A DNA stretch of 64,000 bases, from assembly GCA_911728455.2 (NCBI GenBank), contig OU452232.1, positions 2,081,501-2,145,500 of the forward strand, in the 5' to 3' direction. This stretch comes from Marthasterias glacialis. Lineage: Eukaryota > Echinodermata > Asteroidea > Forcipulatida > Asteriidae. This document shows, in pieces, positions 56,701-64,000 of the stretch. Each line of letters begins with the position of its first letter. Positions within the stretch are counted from its first letter, which is position 1. The position numbers were made by a program, and so were the translations under genes. The notes beneath the pieces are model-generated. The model ran no database searches. It saw only the letters and a list, made by a program, of their open reading frames with translations, and was not told the origin of the DNA.

Positions 56701-58677
56701 AAAAGGCTGATACAGTGAGGTAGCCCTTTGGAAAACTAGGTGGAGTTTATTCAAACTAAATACAATCTTAAGCCTTTCATTACCAAATTGTTTGGACATA
56801 AACAACTGCTGGTGACTACATTGTTTGCCCACTTAAGCGTGAAGCACACATTCGTACACAGTAGAAAGCTTTCGTTCAAAGGCCATTTTTTACAAACTCT
56901 ATTATCACCTTGAAGATATTGTTTTACAGCAAATTAAATAAACAATTCTCACTGATCCCTGTCATATAATCACAAAACCGTTGAGATGGGCCAATAAATG
57001 TCCAAGTTGTTGGTCTTTCTTTTCTCTGTGTGATCTGTATTTAAACTCAAACACGGTACACAACCATAATGGCATTTGGTTTTTGGGCATTTCGGATCTT
57101 TCCACTCCAATTTGAAGGGATTGCATAAGAGCAGCCTGTATTTTTATTTTACCAGCATTGGAAAGACCTGATCTTTCTCTGTCCATTGAGAGTAAGCTTG
57201 GGTAATGGGGGTTAACATGGACAAAAAACTGCTGCTTTATAACAAATGGCCTTTGTGCTAATGCTTTTTTGTGTGTAAGCTTGGTTGACTAGGGTATTAA
57301 GGAAGAGCCTGGTATGAGTGCAGTCGACAAAAGTCGTTTATGGTAAGGTAAGGAATAAATTAAACCATGTTTTTGTGGGCAACCTGATTAAGGATTTCTC
57401 ATGGCCAGCTCTTTCATTTGTCGTCATTTTTTCACCCTTTAAACTCTGTTGAATCTTGAAAGAATAGTGAAAAGATTGGCAATTTATATTTGGCAAAAAG
57501 CTACCAACTTACTTGATGAGATTACGCCAAACATACAACGGAACAACATGAAGATTTGGCATGCCTTTACCTGCATAGTTACAATGAGCAATGAGGGGGT
57601 AATGATCATGCCCCATTCTCTTCTCAAATCATTTTATTATCATTTTATTTTCATTTTTAAGTGGGACGGTTTGCAACAGTTGTGAATAATTACCTCCCTT
57701 GCTTTTATTATAACTAAAAAAAAAGGTATTTTTGTATGGGTACTTGACCAACAAATTTAAGATTTTTGAAAATTCACAAAATTTAGCTAAAATGTTCTAA
57801 AACTCAACTTCTTTTCTGTTTTCTTTTTATTAACACCAGTACTAATTACAATTTAAAAAATGCAAGTTAGGTTTCCAATCAAATGAACGGGTGTTTTTTC
57901 CCTGTAATTTTTTTTCTTAGGGGTCTGGAGGGGAGGGGGTCATAACGTTTTCTCCGATACTGGAGTAGTTGTGCTCAAAACTCATCAAGATCTGTCCACA
58001 ATTAATTTTATCACACAACATAATTTACAGGCTTAATACTTATGATAACTTTAAGTTTAACTTTACAACACAAAACCTTTTTCCCTCAAAGTGTTATCTT
58101 GTAGATAGTAAAACATTAAACCAGTGAAACATAATGTATCAGTTTGTGGGTGCGTTTTTTTTTTTCATTAACTTGTAAAACGAACGAGTACAATACGTTG
58201 TGAATACATTCTTTGGAACACGCTCCTGATTGTGCACTCGATAAGAGTAGTTATAGCTTTGGTCACAAAACATCCTTGGATGGTTCACAGCATTGTGGGA
58301 ACCAGTGCTTCTTGGGTCAAAGGTGACTTCATAGAGTAACACAAAATCAAAATGGCTGCCATTACTCGTACACTACAACCAGATCTATTGAAAGAGAGTT
58401 GCAACCATAAAACAAACTGGACGGTTTACGCTCAAGTGCACACAGCTTCAATGCATCAGTGAACACAACATGATGTCACCACTCTACACATACACACCTT
58501 TGGTCCGATCAAAAAAAACATAGCATTTTAAAACATGAATATCCAGACAATTTCTCCAATGTAGATCGTTCTTGGCTTGGCCACTTAACACCACAGACTC
58601 ACAGGAAAAAAAAAACAACAACATCCCAATAAATAACATCGGTGAAACTCGGTGTGAAACTAAAACTATGGCAACGT
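53759..58677. other. region between convergent KICS2 and UBTF-like 3' ends
   Basis: No conserved host coding sequence is visible. 53765-53830 and 55195-55270 are two copies of a LINE-tail-like sequence (CACCATGTCTGTCATGAATGACA type). 54560-55195 is a LINE remnant. From about 55600 to 58677 the sequence is AT-rich, with few repeats, and probably includes the UBTF-like 3' UTR (minus strand); I cannot place its poly(A) site. Confidence 0.5.
54560..55120 (-). pseudogene. CR1/L2-like LINE reverse transcriptase C-terminus, decayed
   Basis: Minus-strand frames give FITSHLDYYNSLLYSL (about 55075-55115), then after frameshifts LHSSHWLPVVKRIHFKILLL, AYKARNGLAPTYLKSLIP and WAAPGLQNKLPLS, ending near FKTQLKTHLL. 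This order (SRLDYCNSLL ... LHWLPV..RI.FKILLL..K...G.AP.YL ... AAP.LWN.LP) is the conserved C-terminal region of CR1/L2/jockey-type ORF2. AATAATAAC repeats at 54573-54590 form the tail. Several frameshifts and a 5' truncation make it non-functional. Confidence 0.85.
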
Positions 58678-61600
58678 TTAATCAGACTCTTCCTCTGTAG
58701 ATGCCTCACTTGATGAACTCTCACTCTCAGATGAGCTTCCACTTTCGTCCTTCTCGCCGTTTTCTTTAGGCTCTTCCTTGATCACCGTCTTCTCTTTACC
58801 TTTCTGTTGCTTTGATTTTCCTTTTGTCTTTACCTCTTCTTCTTCGGTGTTGTCTTCTTCGTCTTCTTCTTCATCTTCATCTTCTTCCTCTGAGGAGGAT
58901 GATCCGGATGATGCTGAGGAGGATGACGATGATGCAGATGATGACTGGCCAGAGTTTGATCCGTCTCCTTCCTCTTCTTCTTCTTCCTCCTCCTCGTCCG
59001 AGTCTGAGGCGGCATCGCTGGAGTTGGCCTCGGATCCTGAGCCCGAGGATGCAGAAGACGAATCATCATCTGATTCTTCATCGGAGTTTTCTTCGTCGTC
59101 ACTATCTTCATCTTCTTCTTCATCGGATGCGACTGCCTTCTTCTACGGAAACAAGAAAAAAAATGTGAGACTTTTTTATTTGTTACTTGAAGAGAACTGT
59201 CACTTAAGATGCTTTAAAACTAGAGCACAGGTCCTGCGGCTGAACATCTTCAAAAATGGATAGAGCAACTATGGTTAAGTGTCTTGCTGAAAGACACAAG
59301 TGCCAAAGTTAAGGTCGCAATTTGGGGCAACCATTACAGAGATCTGCTTTAACCTCGTCACGCTAACATACCTTTCTTTTGACTGGTGGCTTCTTCTTAG
59401 TGACCTCTCTGGAATACTTGCTAAGTCCTGCTTTCTTCAGCTCGTCATAACGATCTCTATCTTCCTTTGTCAGGCTCTGGGAAGGTGTTGACAATAAACG
59501 GCGTTAGACTACTGATAGATCCATAATAAGTCAACATGCAGTAAAATCTTAAATCACAACTCCCTTTAACAGCCATGTACTGCTCATCTAGAATAAACAA
59601 GGTTGCAGGTTCGAATCCCACCAATAGTAAACTAATGTTCCCCTAGATATTTCTTGTTCTAGAACAAGAAAGGTCCCTGAAGACCAAAACTGCAATCCAT
59701 GCAAGAACTACATGTAAATCACCTACTTTGCTATTGCTTAAAAAAAAAAATGTTTTCTGCAAAGCGAGTCCAAGATGTTAAAACCCAGAGAATCTGGAAT
59801 AACACGAGAGTCATGGCCTCTGTTGCCCTGGTCTTGGCCTTGGTGCCCCATGAAGTTCCCCATTTATCACTGGAGGTGTCTTTTGCATATAAAAAAAAAT
59901 GGCCTTGCCCTCTCAAAGATGAAATCCCAGGCCCATCATCTGTGACTTACCTTTCTGTATTTGTCAATTTCTTTCTTGTAATCTTTGAGCAGTTTTTCCT
60001 TCTTGGCTTCGTATCTTTTCTTGCCGTACGCGGAGAGGTCGCGCCATTTACCAGCGACTGCCTTAATCCTCTCTGTACTCGGTAGGGCTTTGATCTCTTC
60101 GCTTCTCATATGTTCAGCCGTGAAGATTCGATAGCCGCTACTACAAGATTAATAAAGCACGACACGCAACTTGTTAACTCGATAAAAGAGGATGCTATCT
60201 TGAATATTTGGAAAGTGTTGTTCAGTTTTCTTTGGCTCAGAAAAGAAGAGAAACACGTCAGTTGATCTTTTTACAAGATCAAAGACAGTGTCATAACTAG
60301 ACATTTTCATTTTGGGGTGGGGGCAAGTAGGGGGACAAAGACTTAATTTGTGGCTGCCCCCTTGCCCCCGCTGGTTTAGTCAACTGACCAAAAAGTGGAT
60401 TGCTATTTCAAATGTGTCAAAAAACTTTATACTTCACTTAAAAAAAGCCTCCAGTGTCAACATTTTACAATTAAGTGAACATTTTCTTCATGGATAATTT
60501 AAAAACTAGAAAACGATTTCAAAGCTTTTCAAGACAACTTAAGGACCAAAATGAGAGTGGAAGGGAAATTAGTCTGGTTCCTTTTTATGCATGAGCTTAT
60601 AGTTGTACATGTTGTACAGGAAACCTAACCAAGAGGGCTACTTACTTGAGAGGTTTATCTGGTTCACCTTTCAGGAGTTGTCTGTCAAGTTGTTTCCTCT
60701 GTAAAGAAAGATACGATGCAGTGTTGAAATGCTTACTCTCTTTGAAGCTAGATATGGTACATTGAATTAGATAAGGTACGACACTGATCATGCTTGTAAA
60801 ATGACCTACTGGTATGCTTACTGTCTTTGAATCAAGATAAGGTACAACACTGGTCATGTTTGTAGAATGACATTTATGCTTACTGTCTTTGAATCAAGAT
60901 AAGGTACAACACAGGTCATGTTTGTAGAATGAACTACCATATGCTTACTGTCTTTGAATCAAGATCAGGTACAACACAGGTCATGTTTGTAGAATGAACT
61001 ACTGTATGCTTACTGTCTTTGAATCAAGATAAGGTACAACACTGGTCATATTTGTAGAATGAACTACTGTATGCTTACTGTCTTTGGATCAAGATAAGGT
61101 ATTGATTTGTCACAAGAGGTTTACAGATGTATGTCATACCTTGGCCTGTTTGTTGCTCTCTGTTGCTTTTTGAATCCAAGGAGCTCGCTCACTTTTCTTC
61201 AGACTTTCAAAAGCTGCTTTCAATTTGGCGGTGGCTTGAGCTTTCTTCATCTGAAATCAAAGAAAAATGGACCTCCTTCATCCTATGGTCATCATTGTCA
61301 TGGACCCTGTGTACCTATTGATAACTCAGTTCTGATTATCATCTCATAAAAAAAAAGGTGCCAGACTGTTTGTTTTTTTCTACTCACATTATTTTCTGAC
61401 ATGTAGCTGGAGAGATGATGGCTGATGTACATCCCAACTCCTGTCTTGTTAGGTTCGTCGTCATCGTCTTCATCTTCATCATCATCGTCTTCATCACTGT
61501 AAGAAGATTGATGAAACAAAGTCTGACTTACAATCAAGTCTCAATACTCCCCTACACATGCTCTGCTCTTCTGATTCTTGCGGGAAAATCCACAGGCCCC

Positions 61601-62480
61601 CTTGGGTGGCATTCAAACCCAAATTTTGGGATGAATAAAGACAAATCTACTAGAACAGGATTTGAGCCTGCGGATTATTGGACCGGTGCTCTACCAACTG
61701 AGCTATCTAGCCCTACTGTTGAGGATCTCATTATTTTGTCAATATGTTTGTTCGGAGGGTGTCAGTCAGAAGCCATTCAAGCTGAAACTGCTGTATAACC
61801 AGGGATCACACCCAAGTTTACCATACAACCTGGGAAGCGGCAGGACATGGATCACCTTAAGGGTGATGCAACTTTTTATTTCAAATATCAAGTAATAAAC
61901 CACAAGGGAAACTGTAACTTGTTTAAAGTTTGAGATGAACAAAGAAAAATTGACTAGAACAAGATTCCAACCTGCGACCTCCGGATTAAAGTACTGATAC
62001 TCTACCAACTGAGGTATGTAGCCCTAATGTTAGCGGTCTCTCCTAATCAGGCTGAAAATGGGCAGACTGTTATTGTTACAAACCTGTGAAATCTCTGATT
62101 AAAAGCGGAAATCTGCATTTTCTTTGAGTGGCAAATTTGTAATTTTCCGCCTTTTTGTGTAAAAGTCGGTCACAAAATGTGTGTCTGTTTTTTATTATTT
62201 TTGCGTAGTTGGATATTATCGGAATGCATAAATGGGATTGCAGTCTTCGTTATCATGCTAGGTTGCATGGTACAGTATTAAGTGTAGCCTCGTGTGACAT
62301 GAGTACAAGGGGTCTAATGTGATAACCCACCCCCCATCCCCGCATCTAGAAGCAACGAGGTGCTACCATAGATACCTTTTCAATTAGCACATAATCATGA
62401 AATATCTATAAAGTCATGTCTTACTCGGAGTCCTCTTCTTGTTCTTTGCGAGCTTCTTGAGCTTTCCGACGATACTTCTC
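58678..62480 (-). CDS. UBTF: UBTF-like HMG-box nucleolar transcription factor, C-terminal exons
   Basis: Seven minus-strand exons: 62480-62425, 61496-61388, 61250-61140, 60698-60646, 60137-59951, 59476-59372 and 59142-58678 (stop TAA). GT/AG borders and phases all join; the 5' part lies beyond the window or is unresolved. In order they encode the end of an HMG box (EKYRRKAQEARKEQ), an acidic run (DDEDDDDEDEDDDDE), a degenerate box (GMYISHHLSSYM ... LKKSERAPWIQKATE), then NGYRIFTAEHMRSEEIK with LPSTERIKAVAGKWRDLSAYGKKRYEAKKEK (a full HMG box), SLTKEDRDRYDELKKAG, and a Glu/Asp/Ser-rich tail of about 140 residues. This matches the last boxes and acidic tail of UBF, which organises rDNA chromatin for RNA polymerase I. 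Another acidic-tailed HMG protein is possible but fits worse. Confidence 0.8.
60755..61100. repeat. 62-65-bp minisatellite in a UBTF-like intron
   Basis: About five and a half units with GCTTACTGTCTTTGAATCAAG, AAGGTACAACAC and GGTCATGTTTGTAGAATGAAC, spaced 62, 65, 65 and 65 bp (CTGTC at 60821, 60883, 60948, 61013, 61078). The leftmost unit is diverged. Confidence 0.92.
61635..61715 (-). repeat. tRNA-like SINE head, copy 1
   Basis: On the minus strand GGGCTAGATAGCTCAGTTGG continues TAGAGCACCGG, a strong tRNA D-arm/box A, and GGCTCAAATCC is box B. The stretch between the boxes is too short and the acceptor ends do not pair, so it is a SINE head, not a tRNA gene. Confidence 0.65.
61945..62025 (-). 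repeat. tRNA-like SINE head, copy 2
   Basis: GGGCTACATACCTCAGTTGG, TAGAGTATCAG and GCAGGTTGGAATC on the minus strand. It shares GACTAGAACAAGATTCCAACC-type sequence with the copy 310 bp to the left (CTACTAGAACAGGATTTGAGCC). Both lie in one UBTF-like intron. Confidence 0.6.
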
Positions 62481-64000
62481 CTAAAAAAAAAAAAAAAAAA
62501 AAGAATACCGGAATATATTGACTCAAAGATTAAACATTTTGCAACTGTTTTACTTTAAATCGTATCTCCACAATATATCCTTGTTTGACATCCAACGTTT
62601 GAAGGTGAATCAAGGTATGACGATGGCTTTTTTACCTCAGTGGTCTCCAGTTCGAATCCCACTTGGTACCGAAGCCTTTCTTATGGTTTGGTTTTTCAGT
62701 CCATATCAAGTGACATGATTTTCACCATCTGGGCTTTCCCCCTCCACATCTGGGCTAAGCTCGTCAAGCTGTTCGGCAGAAAATTATGCTTAGCAAAAAA
62801 ATAGTAGGGCACCGGTTGCAATAATGTCAACTGAATGGCATTTTGGTCGGTAACCTCTTTCTGCTAAGCAATATTTGTCTGCGCTAAGCAACCTTTGTGC
62901 TTCAACAGCTTTATGGAGTTGGGTTGTGGACATTTCTTTACTGCATATTTGAAATTGTTTCTTCTCAAAAGGCATATGGGCTACAATATTGATGACTTAG
63001 GATTGCATTGTCAAAACAAGAAGTAAATTGTGGTCCAAAAGACTGCCAGATATCTGGATCGTACCATTTTGTGACAGGGGCATGTAAGCATTTTACATTT
63101 AAGAGATCGTGCATACATGCGACAGAAGACAAAAACAACAAAGCATTGCACATGCAGCTTCTGCAAACCACGCATTATTAATTGTACAGTACATGATAGC
63201 CCATCCAATATCAATACAAGAATTATCAGACGGAATGTAGCAAAGATAGTTGTTCTTACCTCAGCAACAATACCATGATCAATGGTTATTGGAAGAGTAC
63301 ATTCATTCAAATCCTCTAGTTATCAAGAAACATATCATAAAGGGATGGTACATCATTGGTTTTTGGAAGAGTACATTCATTCCAATCCTCTAGTTTCAAC
63401 AAACATATCATAAAGGGATGGTACAGCTTTCAGATGGAAATATTTCTCTGGAGGATTGGTACTGGTATGAACTTTAGAACAAGTGAGCTTACAGATGGAC
63501 ATATTTCTCGTGAGGATTGGTACTGGTATGAACTTTGGAATCAGTGAGCTTTCAGCTTTCAGGTGGATATACTTCTCTGGAGGATTGGTACTGGTATGAA
63601 CTTTGGAATCAGTGAGCTTTCAGCTTTCAGGTGGATATATTTCTCTGGAGGATTGGTACTGGTATGAACTTTAGAATCAGTGAGCTTTCAGCTTTCAGGT
63701 GGAAATATTTCTCTGGAGGATTGGTACTGGTATGAACTTTAGAATCAGTGAGCTTTCAGCTTTCAGGTGGATATATTTCTCTGGAGGATTGGTACTGGTA
63801 TGAACTTTGGAATCAGTGAGCTTTCAGCTTTCAGGTGGATATATTTCTCTGGAGGATTGGTACTGGTATGAACTTTAGAATCAGTGAGCTTACAGCTTTC
63901 AGGTGGAAATATTTCTCTGGAGGATTGGTACTGGTATGAACTTTAGAATCAGTGAGCTTACAGCTTTCAGGTGGATATATTTCTCTGGAGGATTGGTACT
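62481..64000. other. upstream part of the UBTF-like locus without identified exon
   Basis: Holds a poly(A/T) acceptor tract, a truncated family A SINE (62640-62760), a CCCAATTTCATAGAGC-type MITE relative (62765-62928) and, near 63285-63420, two copies of GGAAGAGTACATTCATTC with CATATCATAAAGGGATGG, leading into the 68-bp array. No HMG-box exon is visible, so the 5' exons are probably beyond 64000. Confidence 0.5.
63425..64000. repeat. 68-bp minisatellite at the right edge
   Basis: Units with TTTCTCTGGAGGATTGGTAC, TGGTATGAACTTTGGAATCAG and TGAGCTTTCAGCTTTCAGG repeat every 68 bp (TCAGTGAGCT at 63541, 63609, 63677, 63745 and onward). The first two units are shorter (about 57 bp) and diverged. 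The array runs off the window, so its size is unknown. Confidence 0.95.

Noticed and set aside
58778-59263. Serine/aspartate-rich 161-codon plus-strand frame
   Set aside because: It is antisense to the acidic C-terminal exon of the UBTF-like gene; GAA/GAT codons read backwards as TTC/ATC-type and shifted Ser/Asp codons.
61644-61717. A genuine tRNA gene on the minus strand
   Set aside because: The D-arm is tRNA-like, but the anticodon region is too short and the acceptor strands do not pair; a related copy lies 310 bp away, as expected for a SINE.
63256-63317. Possible extra UBTF-like exon on the minus strand (DLNECTLPITIDHGIVAE, with AG before and GT after, right phase)
   Set aside because: It does not resemble an HMG box, and the same sequence is partly duplicated at 63355-63405 leading into a minisatellite, so it is more likely repeat DNA.

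Overview
The window is nuclear DNA of an invertebrate animal: long AT-rich introns with GT/AG borders, single-copy metazoan genes, and a dense load of tRNA-derived SINEs, short inverted-repeat elements and LINE tails. Several dispersed repeats (the 'CCCAATTTCATAGAGC' element, the 'GGATTTCACAAAG' element, the tRNA-Ser-like SINE) look like ones I associate with echinoderm genomes, so a sea-star-like echinoderm is my best guess. That is an inference, not a proof.

Five host genes can be read exon by exon. (1) 1-3722, minus: a mitochondrial crotonase-fold enoyl-CoA hydratase-like protein, 3' end outside the window. (2) 4572-23097, plus: complete CCT1/TCP-1 alpha (12 exons, 544 aa), divergent from gene 1 across an 850-bp shared promoter region. 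(3) 31594-40749, minus: complete DCAF13/SOF1 (10 coding exons, 445 aa), a WD-repeat ribosome-biogenesis factor. (4) 43290-53702, plus: complete KICS2 (C12orf66) homologue (11 coding exons, 452 aa), a KICSTOR subunit acting on mTORC1, divergent from DCAF13. (5) 58678-62480, minus: the 3' part of a UBTF-like multi-HMG-box nucleolar transcription factor with an acidic serine-rich tail, convergent with KICS2. Chaperonin folding, small-subunit rRNA processing, Pol I transcription and nutrient signalling all bear on growth, but no functional cluster is claimed.

The most striking content is mobile DNA. CCT1 intron 1 holds a complete 4,434-bp hAT transposon (8-bp target duplication CCAACCAA, uninterrupted 695-aa six-exon transposase) inserted in the left arm of a 912-bp palindromic element that has its own 9-bp target duplication CGGTTACAG. 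Two more long palindromes (39627-40289 in DCAF13 intron 1; 41789-42520 between the DCAF13 and KICS2 starts), a 1.36-kb element at 25662-27024 and an 80-bp mini-derivative at 40385-40464 also have exact or near-exact 9-bp target duplications. The long palindromes start with TA, end with TA, and carry ATG-led reading frames in their arms. Together they look like a set of long-TIR, 9-bp-TSD (Mutator-like) non-autonomous elements, some perhaps carrying captured sequence.

The remainder is introns and intergenic DNA with minisatellites (63 bp in CCT1 intron 3; 65 bp in a UBTF intron; 68 bp at the right edge), a hexanucleotide array near 1 kb, SINE families (some with other elements inserted in them) and two LINE 3' remnants. 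No CRISPR, operon or prokaryotic feature is present.
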